This document shows, in pieces, positions 34,318 through 43,811 of a stretch of 64,000 bases of DNA; the first letter of the stretch is position 1, and each line of letters opens with the position of its first letter. The notes beneath the pieces are model-generated. The model saw nothing but the letters and a program-made list of their open reading frames with translations, searched no databases and was not told the DNA's origin. A program made the position numbers and the translations under genes. The stretch is from Chitinophagaceae bacterium (GTDB lineage: Bacteria; Bacteroidota; Bacteroidia; Chitinophagales; Chitinophagaceae): assembly GCA_014879565.1 (NCBI GenBank), contig JACSRW010000025.1, positions 124,001 to 188,000 of the forward strand. Direction: 5' to 3'.

Positions 34318-35278
34318 GTTCTGGGTTTTTGATCAGAAAACAATACCGGGCAAAACGTCCTTCAAAATCAAAGGGCGTGGTAGCCCGGGTAATATCTTTA
34401 ATTTCACAGGGGGGTAAGGCCGCCTGATCCAGAATGAATTTGCGGTAATTGGTGCTGAAAATCAGTACACCACCCGGAGTGAGCAAACGAAGGCACTCTC
34501 GGATCAGGGCTGCATGATCCCGCTGCACATCCAGGATTCCTTCCATTCTCTTGCTGTTGCTGAAAGTAGGCGGGTCCATGACCACCAGGTCATAAGCACG
34601 ACATTCCGCCTCCTTCAGCCAGGCGATAACATCTGCCTGCGCATACTGAAACCGCCCCGGATCCATAAAACCGTTTAATTCCATATTCCGCCGGGCCCAT
34701 TGCAGGTAGGTATTGGATAAATCCACCGTTGTAACGGTTGCCGCGCCACCAGCTGCCGTGTACACGGAAAAAGACCCTGTATAAGCAAAAAGATTAAGCA
34801 CTTTTTTACCGGTAGCCATCTCCCTGGCTTTTTGCCGGGTCAGCCTGTGATCAAAAAACAAACCGGTATCCAGGTAATCGCTCAGGTTGACGATGAATTG
34901 CAATCCGTTTTCCTGCACCACAAATTCCTGCAGCCCGCCTTCTTTTTTCTGATATTGCCCCAGCCGGCCCGGTTTACGCTGTCTGAGCTTCAGAAAGACA
35001 TCCTCCCGGTTTACACCCAGCACTTCCGCGGCTATCTGCAGACTATCTTCCATCCAAACATCATGTTCCTCCTCTGACAGGCCGTGCCGGCGTTTGTATT
35101 CCGCCACATAGAGTTTATCGCCGTACAATTCTATGCAAAGCGGAAACTCAGGCAGATCATGATCGTATACCCGGTAACAGCTGATTCCCTGCCGCCGGGC
35201 CTGTTTACTCAAATGACGGAATACTTTTTGCAACCGGTTCCGGAACATACCCGATTTTTCTTGGCCGGTAAAAGTCAT
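34310..35278 (-). CDS. class I SAM-dependent rRNA methyltransferase, RlmK-like
   Basis: 322 residues. N-terminal part resembles the C-terminal half of E. coli RlmL/RlmK (RLQKVFRHLSKQARRQGISCYRVYDHDLPEFP, then VYVAEYKRR). The Rossmann part begins near FFDHRLTRQKAREM and has motif I LNLFAYTGSFSVYTAAGGA (about 167-185) and the NPPY-like MDPPTFSNSKRM (about 245-256). The enzyme presumably makes m7G at 23S rRNA position 2069, as RlmK does, and lacks the RlmL half. Substrate by family analogy only. Confidence 0.8.
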   Translation of the reverse strand: MTFTGQEKSGMFRNRLQKVFRHLSKQARRQGISCYRVYDHDLPEFPLCIELYGDKLYVAEYKRRHGLSEEEHDVWMEDSLQIAAEVLGVNREDVFLKLRQRKPGRLGQYQKKEGGLQEFVVQENGLQFIVNLSDYLDTGLFFDHRLTRQKAREMATGKKVLNLFAYTGSFSVYTAAGGAATVTTVDLSNTYLQWARRNMELNGFMDPGRFQYAQADVIAWLKEAECRAYDLVVMDPPTFSNSKRMEGILDVQRDHAALIRECLRLLTPGGVLIFSTNYRKFILDQAALPPCEIKDITRATTPFDFEGRFARYCFLIKNPELP

Positions 35279-35358
35279 TTTTTACGAAATTTAGGCCCCA
35301 AATATCCGCTTTTACCCATTCAACTTATCAACTATTCAAAGCATTCAACCCAATCCCC

Positions 35359-36744
35359 TTGTACGCTATCGTTGACATAGAAACTACCGGCAGTTATGCA
35401 GCCGCCAATGGGATCACGGAAATTTCTATTCAGATCTCCGATGGCACAACCATACTGGAACAATATGAGACCCTGATTAATCCCGGCCAGGCCATCCCCC
35501 CCTATATACAGGCCATGACCGGTATTACAGATGCCATGGTGGCAGAAGCGCCCCGGTTTGAATCGGTGGCCGGAAAAATTTTTACGCTCTTAAAGGACCG
35601 GATTTTTATAGCCCATAATGTCAACTTTGATTATTCCTTTCTGAAATCGCATCTGCAGGATGCCGGTTACCTTCTGCATACCCGTAAACTATGTACAGTC
35701 AGATTAAGCCGGAAAATTTTTCCGGGATTACCTTCTTACAGTCTGGGCAAACTCTGCGCCTCTTTGGATATTCCAATATATGACCGGCACCGGGCGGGTG
35801 GCGACGCGGAAGCGACGGCCAGAGTTTTTCATAAACTGATACTGCATGACCGGGAGCAGCATATTCAAAAAAGTCTGCAGCGGAATTCGAAAGAATCCGT
35901 TCTGCCTCCGCATGTACCAAAATCAGATTTTGATAACCTCCCTTATACACCAGGTGTTTATTATTTCCACAATGCAAAAGGAAAAGTAGTATATGTGGGA
36001 AAGGCGATCAATATCCGGTACCGGGTGAACAGCCATTTTTCCAATAATTCCGCTGGCCGCCAGAAACAAAATTTTTTACAGCATGTTCACCGTATCAGTT
36101 ACGAGGTCTGCGGAACAGAGCTCATGGCCAGCATCCTGGAATCAGCAGAAATAAAAAAAAGGTGGCCGGCATTTAATGCCTCCCAGAAAAGATGGGAAGA
36201 TGTTTACGGGATTTATTGTTACGAAGACCAGAACGGTTATCAACGGCTGGCCATAGACAAAAACAGGAAAAGACTGAATCCCGTAGCCACCTTCCATTAC
36301 CTGGTTGACGGCCATGCCCTCATCCGGAAAATGATCCGGGATTATACTCTTTGCCCCAAACTCTGCTTTATGCAAAAAGATACCGGTCCCTGTGAAGGAA
36401 GCGGGTCAGCTGCGTGCCGGGGCGCGTGTGAAAAAAAAGAACAACCGGCAGTTTATAATCGTCGGGTGATGGAAGCCGTCAGTTCCCTGAAAAATCAGCC
36501 TTCATTTGTGATTCTGGACAAGGGAATAAATGGAGATGACCTGTCCTGTATCCTGGTTCTGAAAGGACATTTTTATGGCATGGGATATATTCCTGCCGGC
36601 GCAGACCTCCGCCAGACCGGCTGGCTCAAGGAAAAACTCACCATGTTCCGGGAGAACAGTTTTATCCGGAATGCGGTTTTAGCCTATGCCGCCCGTTATC
36701 CTGAAAAAATCACCCTGCTGGAAGGGGAAGAAACGGATTGTTAA
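35359..36744 (+). CDS. DnaQ-like 3'-5' exonuclease fused to GIY-YIG (UvrC-like) nuclease
   Basis: 461 residues from a TTG start (YAIVDIETTG follows immediately, the usual N-terminus of this family). Exonuclease domain about 1-165 with DIETTG and later HNVNFDYSFL and DRHRAGGDAEAT. GIY-YIG domain about 195-285 (PGVYYFHNAKGKVVYVGKAINIRYRV). A Cys cluster follows at about 334-358 with the spacing C-x3-C-x8-C-x7-C-x3-C, comparable to the C-rich iron-sulfur region of UvrC. The architecture resembles the Cho/UvrC-like repair nucleases of Bacteroidota. Distinct from the DNA polymerase proofreading subunit. Confidence 0.88.
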   Translation: MYAIVDIETTGSYAAANGITEISIQISDGTTILEQYETLINPGQAIPPYIQAMTGITDAMVAEAPRFESVAGKIFTLLKDRIFIAHNVNFDYSFLKSHLQDAGYLLHTRKLCTVRLSRKIFPGLPSYSLGKLCASLDIPIYDRHRAGGDAEATARVFHKLILHDREQHIQKSLQRNSKESVLPPHVPKSDFDNLPYTPGVYYFHNAKGKVVYVGKAINIRYRVNSHFSNNSAGRQKQNFLQHVHRISYEVCGTELMASILESAEIKKRWPAFNASQKRWEDVYGIYCYEDQNGYQRLAIDKNRKRLNPVATFHYLVDGHALIRKMIRDYTLCPKLCFMQKDTGPCEGSGSAACRGACEKKEQPAVYNRRVMEAVSSLKNQPSFVILDKGINGDDLSCILVLKGHFYGMGYIPAGADLRQTGWLKEKLTMFRENSFIRNAVLAYAARYPEKITLLEGEETDC

Positions 36745-36780
36745 ATCTCCCCCCCATGCCCGGATTTACCCCCCAAACAG

Positions 36781-36788
36781 TATTTTTG
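36781..36788 (+). promoter_or_regulatory. promoter -7 element TATTTTTG
   Basis: Exact TAnnTTTG, 18 bp upstream of the FKBP start at 36807. It supports that start over the longer frame from 36738. Confidence 0.5.
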
Positions 36789-36806
36789 CTGCTTAACGCT
36801 TACACA

Positions 36807-37565
36807 ATGATTAAACACACACTGACAATTTTCTGCCTGCTTGGCAGCGTGGTACTGCTGGCCCAGCCGGCCACTAAGAATCCGGCCCCTAAACCGGCAC
36901 TGAAACCTGTTGCCAAAACGGCGGCAAAAACTCCTGTAAAACAAGCCACCCCCGCTCCGGTTTTAAAAACGCTTAATGATTCCGCCAGTTACGCGGTGGG
37001 CATCAGCATCTCCAATTTTTACAAACAACAGGGCGTTACACAAATCAATACCGCCCTGGTCTCCCGCGCGATCAACGATATTATGGGTAATAAAACACCC
37101 CTGATGGATGACAATACGGCCAATACGGTGATGAATAATTACCTGAACAAGCTTCAGCAGGAAAAATCAAAATCCACCATCGTTGCCGGAGAAAATTTCC
37201 TGGCCACCAATAAGCAGCGACCCGAAGTGAAAACCACTCCCAGTGGCCTGCAATATGAAGTAGTACGGGAAGGAAGCGGGGAAAAACCCAATGCAGTGGA
37301 CAGTGTAACCTGTCATTACAGAGGAACCCTTGTGGACGGTACCCCTTTTGACAACTCGTATGACCGGGGCGAACCTATCACTTTTGAACTGAACAGGGTT
37401 ATTCCGGGCTGGACAGAAGGGCTGCAACTGATGACAGTTGGCTCCAAATACAAACTTTATATCCCTTATACCCTCGGGTACGGCACGCATGATGTGGGAG
37501 CTATCCCCGGCGGATCCTGCCTGATTTTTGAAGTGGAACTGCTGGATGTGAAAAGAAAGAACTAA
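36807..37565 (+). CDS. FKBP-type peptidyl-prolyl cis-trans isomerase
   Basis: 252 residues from ATG 36807, giving a signal peptide (MIKHTLTIFCLLGSVVLLAQP). The longer frame to 36738 overlaps the upstream stop codon and has no signal. A Pro/Ala/Lys-rich linker, the helical dimerisation segment (about 50-150) and the FKBP domain (about 165-250, VTCHYRGTLVDGTPFDNS...GYGTHDVGAIPGGSCLIFEVELLDV) follow. Periplasmic folding of exported proteins is the likely role. Confidence 0.92.
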   Translation: MIKHTLTIFCLLGSVVLLAQPATKNPAPKPALKPVAKTAAKTPVKQATPAPVLKTLNDSASYAVGISISNFYKQQGVTQINTALVSRAINDIMGNKTPLMDDNTANTVMNNYLNKLQQEKSKSTIVAGENFLATNKQRPEVKTTPSGLQYEVVREGSGEKPNAVDSVTCHYRGTLVDGTPFDNSYDRGEPITFELNRVIPGWTEGLQLMTVGSKYKLYIPYTLGYGTHDVGAIPGGSCLIFEVELLDVKRKN

Positions 37566-37585
37566 ACACGATCTGTTTATCTGAA

Positions 37586-37620
37586 ATACCCTTCCTTTTT
37601 TGGCAAAACAGGAAGGGTAT
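37586..37620 (+). terminator. bidirectional terminator between FKBP and K+ channel genes
   Basis: Stem ATACCCTTCCT/AGGAAGGGTAT around a 13-nt loop, in the 62-bp gap between convergent genes, with T-runs on both sides. Confidence 0.75.
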
Positions 37621-37627
37621 GTTTTTA

Positions 37628-38638
37628 TCAGGAATGAAGGTTATCCTTCATAGCCCTGATCTGTTCAATGGTTCCCAATACAATCACCCGCATTCCCGGT
37701 GTGATGTATGTATCTTCCGGGGGATTGATCATAAAGTTCCCGTCCTTGTCTTTTATGCCAATACAATTGACCCCTGTTTTTTTCCAGCCCATTACATCAT
37801 GAAGGGATTTGTCCCGCAGACTGCCCGGCAGGTCATCAAAACTGACTGATTCCATGTGAATGGAGTGCCCCTGTTCACCTGAGAGGAAGTCAATAAATTC
37901 CACCACATCAGGCTTTGAAATAAGTGTGGCCATATGGGTGCCCCCGATAAAATCGGGCATGATAACATTATCAGCCCCTGCTTTTTTCAGTTTGGCCACT
38001 GAAGTGGATTCGGATGCCCGGCTGATAATTTTCAGCCGCGGATTAAGTGACCGTGCAGAAAGCACAATAAATACATTCTGCGCATCTGCCGGCAGGGTGG
38101 TAATCAGCGCCCGGGCCCTTTCCACACCGGCAGCCCGGAGAATATCATCATCCGTTGCGTCGCCTTCCAGGCGGATAATTCCCGTCCCCTCCGCATCCAC
38201 CCGCTGTACCAGGTGTTCATCTTTTTCAATAACAATAAAGGGTACCTGATGAGCTGTCAGTATATTGGCGGCCTGGTTCCCGTTCCGGCCATACCCGCAA
38301 ATGATAACATGATCCTGCAGGCGGGCAATCTCTCTCATAAGTTTCCTGTTTTTAAAGTACTGGTTGAGTTCCCCGCTGACCACAAACTGGGTTATACGGG
38401 TGATCACAAAAGCATAGGTAAGCCAGCTGGCAATCAGCAAAAAGATGGTGAATAACCGCCCCGCTTCCGAAAGAGGGATAACTTCCCCGTAACCAACCGT
38501 TGTTATGGTGATGGTGGTCATATAGACCGCGTCCGAAAAATTGGACTTTTCAATGATCATGTACCCGAGAATCCCTGTTACCACGATCACATGTAAAACA
38601 ATAAACGGCTGGAGCAGTTTGTAGGTGGAATACTTCAA
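37628..38638 (-). CDS. potassium channel with TrkA-type RCK domains
   Basis: 336 residues. Two membrane helices (about 10-28 and 63-83) flank the pore loop with selectivity filter TVGYG at 47-51. The soluble part is a TrkA-N Rossmann domain (VIICGYGRNGNQAANIL, about 110-125) and a TrkA-C domain (about 240-330). It is a homotetrameric ligand-gated K+ channel of the MthK type. Start codon TTG at 38638, 15 bp after a perfect TACATTTG element. Confidence 0.9.
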   Translation of the reverse strand: MKYSTYKLLQPFIVLHVIVVTGILGYMIIEKSNFSDAVYMTTITITTVGYGEVIPLSEAGRLFTIFLLIASWLTYAFVITRITQFVVSGELNQYFKNRKLMREIARLQDHVIICGYGRNGNQAANILTAHQVPFIVIEKDEHLVQRVDAEGTGIIRLEGDATDDDILRAAGVERARALITTLPADAQNVFIVLSARSLNPRLKIISRASESTSVAKLKKAGADNVIMPDFIGGTHMATLISKPDVVEFIDFLSGEQGHSIHMESVSFDDLPGSLRDKSLHDVMGWKKTGVNCIGIKDKDGNFMINPPEDTYITPGMRVIVLGTIEQIRAMKDNLHS

Positions 38639-38653
38639 GCAACTGGTTTACGA

Positions 38654-38661
38654 CAAATGTA
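38654..38661 (-). promoter_or_regulatory. promoter -7 element TACATTTG (minus strand)
   Basis: On the minus strand TACATTTG, 15 bp upstream of the TTG start of the K+ channel gene; this supports the TTG start. Confidence 0.55.
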
Positions 38662-38966
38662 TTAAATAGACATTCATCTTTATATGACAAAAAAGGGGGA
38701 CGGCCAAAAGACCATCCCCGTGGATTTAATTAAAAACCCTGAGCATTAAGTTACACCCGGATGAATCCGGGCAATATGCTGTTCGCATGTATAATAACAG
38801 CATCCCGCAACATTACTGTGGCGGAAATCATTTCAACTAATCGTTAGCCTTAATTGTAAACAGGGTCGGGGATTACAGGAATCAAAGGATGGGGCTTCCC
38901 GGGGATTACTGGAGGATTATGGCATGAAATTACATTAAAGGAGCCAGCCCTGCAAATATTCACAAC
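38662..38966. other. intergenic region with three hairpins, no supported gene
   Basis: About 305 bp between the K+ channel promoter and cmk. Three inverted repeats are visible: GGGGACGG/CCATCCCC with one mismatch (38696-38719), CCCGGA/TCCGGG with a four-base loop (38756-38771), and TGCTGTT/AACAGCA with a 12-base loop (38777-38802). The first has a T-run on the minus strand and could terminate the cmk transcript. Only tiny unsupported frames occur. A structured RNA is possible but not shown. Confidence 0.4.
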
Positions 38967-39659
38967 TCATTTTTTCCCCTTTTTCCTTTCCAGCGCCCAT
39001 TCCAGTGCTTTATGAAACTGCTGCTCTTCAGAGAGACGGGTATTATCCAGTTCCAGTGCATCGGCGGCCTTTCGCAGGGGACTCACTTCCCGGTGGGAAT
39101 CAATATAATCCCGCATTTCCAGGTTATTCTTTACTTCTTCAATAGTAATGTTCGGATTCTTGGCAAACAGCTCGCGGAAACGGCGTTCCACCCGGACCGC
39201 ATTATCAGCTGTCATAAAAATTTTCAGTTCCGCATCCGGGAAAACCACCGTACCGATATCCCTTCCGTCCATTACAATTCCCTTTTTGGCGCCCATTTTC
39301 TGTTGCTGCGCCACTGCAAATTCCCTGACTTCCCGGATAGCAGCCACATCACTGACCTTTTCAGCGATCAGCAAATCCCGGATTACATACTCCACATTTT
39401 CCCCGTTCAGAAACATCTCACTGCGCTGGGTCTGCGGGTTAAACACAAATTCGAGGTTGATATTCCTGAGTGCTTCTTCCACTTCCTTTTTCTTATCCAG
39501 GTCTACATTATTGCGGATAAAATACAGGGTAATGGCCCGGTACATAGCGCCGCTGTCTACATACACATACCCCAGTTCCCGGGCAAGTTGCTTGGCAAGG
39601 GTACTTTTGCCACAGCTTGACCAGCCGTCTATCGTAATGATGATTTTTCTTCCCGCCAT
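38967..39659 (-). CDS. cmk: cytidylate kinase
   Basis: 230 residues from ATG 39659. The longer frame (39692) starts inside the clpC terminator hairpin and is rejected; TAGTTTTG on the minus strand sits just upstream of 39659. P-loop at about 11-20 (DGWSSCGKST), then LGYVYVDSGAMYRA and the DGRDIGTVVFPDAELK segment. It phosphorylates CMP and dCMP with ATP. Frame intact. Confidence 0.95.
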   Translation of the reverse strand: MAGRKIIITIDGWSSCGKSTLAKQLARELGYVYVDSGAMYRAITLYFIRNNVDLDKKKEVEEALRNINLEFVFNPQTQRSEMFLNGENVEYVIRDLLIAEKVSDVAAIREVREFAVAQQQKMGAKKGIVMDGRDIGTVVFPDAELKIFMTADNAVRVERRFRELFAKNPNITIEEVKNNLEMRDYIDSHREVSPLRKAADALELDNTRLSEEQQFHKALEWALERKKGKK

Positions 39660-39667
39660 ACAGGCGG

Positions 39668-39675
39668 CAAAACTA
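39668..39675 (-). promoter_or_regulatory. promoter -7 element TAGTTTTG (minus strand)
   Basis: Exact TAnnTTTG on the minus strand, eight bases upstream of the cmk ATG. Very short leader, as seen for several genes in this window. Confidence 0.5.
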
Positions 39676-39678
39676 ACA

Positions 39679-39710
39679 AAAAAGGGCCGCATCAGATCGC
39701 GGCCCTTTTT
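39679..39710 (-). terminator. intrinsic terminator of clpC
   Basis: Twelve-bp perfect stem AAAAAGGGCCGC and complement, 8-base loop atcagatc, with T-runs on both strands. Sits 18 bp after the clpC stop and immediately before the cmk promoter. Confidence 0.85.
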
Positions 39711-39727
39711 ACTGTCTTTTTCCTGCT

Positions 39728-42259
39728 TCAGGCATTGAAAGGTTCCCCGGCCCTGGCTTTAAAGGAAAAGGATAAACGTGTATTATCCGCATCCACATCC
39801 GCAATAAGCACATCCCCTGCCTTAACATGCATATTCAGGATTTCTTCTGCCAGCGGATCTTCCAGGTATTTCTGTATGGCCCGGTGCAGCGGACGGGCGC
39901 CAAACTGCTGATCATATCCTTTGTCGGCCAGGAATGACTTGGCCGGCCCTGTAAGCTCCAGACTGAAACCCAGGTTGGAAAGCCGCTTGGTCACTCCTTT
40001 CATAAGGATATCAATAATATGGAAGATATTATCCTTACTCAGGCTGTTAAATATCACCACATCGTCTATCCGGTTCAGGAATTCGGGAGAGAATGTTTTT
40101 TTCAATGCTTTTTCAATGACTGCCTTATTGGCTTCATCCTCATTCTCAATCCTGGCCGCGGTGGCAAATCCTACCCCGGCACCAAAATCCTTGAGCTGGC
40201 GGACCCCGATATTGGAGGTCATAATAATCAGGGTATTTTTAAAATCTACTTTACGGCCCAGTCCGTCGGTCAACTGCCCGTCATCCAGTACCTGCAGAAG
40301 GATATTATAAATATCCGGGTGAGCCTTTTCAATCTCATCCAGCAGGATCACACTATAAGGCTTGCGCCGTACCCGCTCTGTCAGCTGCCCCCCTTCTTCA
40401 TAACCTACATAACCGGGAGGTGCGCCGATCAGACGGCTGACGGTGAATTTTTCCATGTATTCACTCATGTCAATCCGGATCAGGGCATCTTCGGAATCAA
40501 ACATATGCCGGGCCAGAGACCGGGCCAGTTCTGTTTTACCCACCCCTGTTGGTCCCAGGAATATAAATGTACCGATAGGCTTCTTCGGGTCTTTGAGGCC
40601 TACGCGGTTCCGCTGAATAGCCTTCACCACTTTCAGAATGGCTTCGTCCTGACCGATTACCATTCCTTTCATATCTTCCGACATCCGGCGGAGTTTTTCT
40701 GTTTCCGCCTGAACCATCCGTTTTACAGGAATACCGGTCATCATACTGACCACTTCGGCAATATCTTCCTCCCCGATCGGGAAGCGTTTATGTTTACTTT
40801 CTTCCTCCCACTCCGCCTTGGCTTTTTCCAGGTCTTCCTGCAGGCGTTTTTCGGTATCCCGGAGCGAAGCGGCTTCTTCAAACTTCTGGCTCTTGACCAC
40901 TTTGTTCTTTTCCACTTTCACCTCTTCAATCTTTTGCTCCAGGTCCACTATGCGCTGCGGTACATTGATATTTTTCAGATGTACGCGTGCCCCGACTTCA
41001 TCCATCACGTCAATGGCCTTGTCTGGCAGCAGCCGGTCGGTTACATAACGGTCACTCAGTTTGACACAGGCATCAATCGCTTCCTGGTCATAGTTCACAT
41101 TATGATATTCCTCGTACTTGGATTTGATATTATTCAGGATCTGGATCGTGTCATCCACACTGGGCGGATCCACCATCACTTTCTGGAAACGACGGTCAAG
41201 GGCCCCGTCTTTTTCTATGTACATCCTATATTCATCCAGGGTGGAAGCACCGATACACTGGAGTTCTCCCCTTGCCAGGGCCGGCTTAAAAATATTGCTG
41301 GCATCCAGAGAACCGCTGGCACCACCGGCGCCCACGATTGTATGTAACTCATCAATGAAAAGGATGACATCCCTGTTTTTTTCCAGCTCATTCATGATGG
41401 CTTTCATCCTTTCTTCAAATTGTCCGCGGTACTTGGTACCGGCTACAAGTGCGGCCAGGTCAAGGGAAATCACTCGCTTGTCAAACAAAACACGGGATAC
41501 CTTTCGCTGTACGATCCTTAAGGCAAGCCCTTCCACAATGGCCGTTTTACCTACGCCGGGTTCACCGATCAGGATCGGGTTATTCTTTTTACGGCGGGAA
41601 AGGATCTGCGAAACCCGTTCTATCTCTGCTTCCCTTCCAACAATCGGATCCAGGGCGCCCAGTTCGGCCATCTTGGTAATATCCCGGCCGAAATTATCCA
41701 GTACCGGTGTTTTACTCTTGGCAGCACCGGATTGTTTCGCTCCGCCCTTCGGCTGTGAATATTTTTTTTCCTCATCAAAATCATCATCATTTTCATCCTG
41801 AAACTCTGCCCGGGGATCATTGGATTTGACAATGCCCAGTTCCTGGCGGAACAGGTCATAATCCACATCAAACTGGTTCAGGATCTGTGTGGCAATATTT
41901 TCCTTGTTCTTCAGGATAGACAACATCAGATGCTCCGTTTCCACCGTGGCGCTTTTCAGGGCCTTCGCTTCAAGAACGGTTACACGGATCACTTTTTCCG
42001 CCTGTTTGGTCAGGGGCAGACTGTTGATGTTCGCTATATTCTTCCCGGTCTTATCCTTCACTGCCAGTTCAATCTCCTTTCTCAGTTCATACAAATCCAC
42101 ATTAAAACTTTTCAGGATTCTGACAGCGGTATTGTCGCCCTCCCTGATCAGCCCCAGTAACAGATGTTCAGTCCCGATAAAGTCATTCCCCAGCCGCAAT
42201 GCCTCTTCCCTGCTGAATGAGATAATCTCTTTAACCTGTGTCGAAAAATTATTATCCAT
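39728..42259 (-). CDS. clpC: ATP-dependent Clp protease ATP-binding subunit (ClpC-type)
   Basis: 843 residues. Clp N-domain repeats (about 1-145), first AAA+ with Walker A GEPGVGKT at 232-239, a UVR-type coiled middle segment (about 425-460, [15 protein letters not shown]), second AAA+ with Walker A GPTGVGKT (about 550), arginine-finger region [11 protein letters not shown] and C-terminal D2-small domain. It unfolds substrates for ClpP. The class ClpC is inferred from the UVR segment and the N-domains; ClpA-like is less likely. Confidence 0.93.
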   Translation of the reverse strand: MDNNFSTQVKEIISFSREEALRLGNDFIGTEHLLLGLIREGDNTAVRILKSFNVDLYELRKEIELAVKDKTGKNIANINSLPLTKQAEKVIRVTVLEAKALKSATVETEHLMLSILKNKENIATQILNQFDVDYDLFRQELGIVKSNDPRAEFQDENDDDFDEEKKYSQPKGGAKQSGAAKSKTPVLDNFGRDITKMAELGALDPIVGREAEIERVSQILSRRKKNNPILIGEPGVGKTAIVEGLALRIVQRKVSRVLFDKRVISLDLAALVAGTKYRGQFEERMKAIMNELEKNRDVILFIDELHTIVGAGGASGSLDASNIFKPALARGELQCIGASTLDEYRMYIEKDGALDRRFQKVMVDPPSVDDTIQILNNIKSKYEEYHNVNYDQEAIDACVKLSDRYVTDRLLPDKAIDVMDEVGARVHLKNINVPQRIVDLEQKIEEVKVEKNKVVKSQKFEEAASLRDTEKRLQEDLEKAKAEWEEESKHKRFPIGEEDIAEVVSMMTGIPVKRMVQAETEKLRRMSEDMKGMVIGQDEAILKVVKAIQRNRVGLKDPKKPIGTFIFLGPTGVGKTELARSLARHMFDSEDALIRIDMSEYMEKFTVSRLIGAPPGYVGYEEGGQLTERVRRKPYSVILLDEIEKAHPDIYNILLQVLDDGQLTDGLGRKVDFKNTLIIMTSNIGVRQLKDFGAGVGFATAARIENEDEANKAVIEKALKKTFSPEFLNRIDDVVIFNSLSKDNIFHIIDILMKGVTKRLSNLGFSLELTGPAKSFLADKGYDQQFGARPLHRAIQKYLEDPLAEEILNMHVKAGDVLIADVDADNTRLSFSFKARAGEPFNA

Positions 42260-42369
42260 TTTAAGATAATTGGTTGTGATACAATATTAACGAATAAATT
42301 TGGTTCCGTTTCGCCGGTACTTATAAACGGTCTGTTGATAATTTAAGTTGCAGAAATACCCCTGCTTTT

Positions 42370-42376
42370 TACTTTG
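42370..42376 (+). promoter_or_regulatory. promoter -7-like element TACTTTG
   Basis: A one-base-shorter form of TAnnTTTG (TAnTTTG), 47 bp upstream of the STAS gene. The same form occurs at other starts (see findings). Confidence 0.35.
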
Positions 42377-42423
42377 CAACAGTCCGGAAACACCGGCACG
42401 GGCAACCATTAAAAGTATATATT

Positions 42424-42825
42424 ATGCATGTCAAAACCGATACCAAAGAGAAATTTCATGCCATCACGGTGCTGGATACCACACTGCCTGCTACTATGAC
42501 AGACGAATTGGCTGAATGTTTGCTCCCCTACCTGCAAAATGACGCCCCCGGAACAGATAACCCGGTAAAAAATCTGGTCCTGATTCTGAAAAACGTATCA
42601 GCCATTGAAACGGTTGCCGCCGAAAAACTGGTATATATCCAGCAGAAATTCTACGAAAACAATGCTTCCTTTGTAATCTGTGAACTGCAAAAACAGGTGG
42701 AGGAATTCCTGGACGACAGCGGTCTGCTGGAACTCATGAATGTCACCCCTACGGAAAGTGAGGCCTGGGATATCGTACAGATGGAAGAAATAGAACGGGA
42801 ACTGTTAAACGACGAAGATTTATAA
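42424..42825 (+). CDS. STAS domain protein (anti-sigma factor antagonist-like)
   Basis: 133 residues, a single STAS fold (about 10-120). The expected phosphorylation site region is around ILKNVSAIETVAAEKLVYIQQ (about 58-78), where Ser62 follows the hydrophobic strand; whether it is phosphorylated cannot be told. The acidic tail EIERELLNDEDL is extra. The neighbour downstream is rnz. No cognate anti-sigma gene is adjacent, though a serine/threonine kinase partner may lie elsewhere. Confidence 0.8.
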   Translation: MHVKTDTKEKFHAITVLDTTLPATMTDELAECLLPYLQNDAPGTDNPVKNLVLILKNVSAIETVAAEKLVYIQQKFYENNASFVICELQKQVEEFLDDSGLLELMNVTPTESEAWDIVQMEEIERELLNDEDL

Positions 42826-42897
42826 GCCTCCCGATGCAGCTGTTCTGTGCCGATCAGGGTCTTATAAATCATTAACAATCAAAACAACCGGTGTATC

Positions 42898-43800
42898 ATG
42901 TTTGCTGTCACCATACTGGGAAATAATTCGGCTGTACCGGCTTTTGACCGGCACCCGACCAGCCAGGTCGTTACCCTCGATGGCACCAATTACCTGGTGG
43001 ATTGCGGAGAAGGAACCCAGATTCAGCTGATCCGGTATAAAATACGCCGGAGCCGGATCTCCCATATCTTTATTTCCCACCTTCATGGCGACCATTATTT
43101 CGGGCTGGTTGGACTGATCAGCACCCTGAGCCTGCTCGGCCACCAGCAAGTGCTGCATGTTTTTGGTCCTTCCCCGCTCCGGGAGATTATTGAAATGCAG
43201 CTGAAAGTAGCCGACACACAGCTTTGTTTCCCCTTGCATATTCACCATATCACCGGGCCATCCGTACTACTGGATAATGAAAAGCTGACGGTAAAGTGTT
43301 TCCCGGTTAATCACCGGGTGGAGTGTTACGGATTTGCATTTCAGGAAAAAAAGCAGCTCAGGAAGCTTTTACCGGAAAAGGCCAGGGAGTATGAAATACC
43401 CTCCGTATTTTATGACCGCCTGACAAAAGGAGAAGACTATCTCCGCAAAGACGGTCTGTTAGTAAAAAACGAGCTCGTTACCTTACCCGGAGAACCCGGC
43501 AGATCCTATGCTTTCTGTGCTGATACCCGGTACGATGAATCCCTGATTCCGCATGTAGCCGGATTTGATATGATTTATCACGAAACCACTTACCTGGATA
43601 ATTTCCGGGACCGGGCGGAGTTACGCTTTCACTCCACTACCCGGCAGGCGGCCAGCCTGGCGCAAAAAGCCGGTGTCAAAAAACTGCTGATCGGGCACTT
43701 CAGCAGCAAATACGATACCCTGGAGGAGTTTGAAACAGAAGCAAGAGAAATATTCCCGGATACAGAAATAGCCCGGGAGGGCGTTTGTTATGAAATTTAA
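42898..43800 (+). CDS. rnz: ribonuclease Z
   Basis: 300 residues. Metallo-beta-lactamase fold with the motif HLHGDH at 61-66 and further ligands in the RFHSTTRQAA and GHFSSKY segments (about 243 and 263). It trims the 3' end of tRNA precursors. It probably cotranscribes with the STAS gene, 72 bp upstream. Note that the only tRNA in the window lacks an encoded CCA, so 3' processing is needed. Confidence 0.94.
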   Translation: MFAVTILGNNSAVPAFDRHPTSQVVTLDGTNYLVDCGEGTQIQLIRYKIRRSRISHIFISHLHGDHYFGLVGLISTLSLLGHQQVLHVFGPSPLREIIEMQLKVADTQLCFPLHIHHITGPSVLLDNEKLTVKCFPVNHRVECYGFAFQEKKQLRKLLPEKAREYEIPSVFYDRLTKGEDYLRKDGLLVKNELVTLPGEPGRSYAFCADTRYDESLIPHVAGFDMIYHETTYLDNFRDRAELRFHSTTRQAASLAQKAGVKKLLIGHFSSKYDTLEEFETEAREIFPDTEIAREGVCYEI

Positions 43801-43811
43801 ACAGGATTGCA

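Noticed and set aside
38761-38847. Small peptides (26-28 codons) in the gap before cmk, on both strands
   Set aside because: No ribosome site, no coupling and no recognised family; the inverted repeats explain the sequence pattern better.
39660-39692. Upstream start for cmk
   Set aside because: It would start inside the clpC terminator hairpin; the promoter-like box lies after it.
40019-41347. 442-codon open frame opposite clpC
   Set aside because: Lies wholly antisense to clpC, with odd composition (Phe/His-rich) and no family pattern; a shadow of the coding strand.
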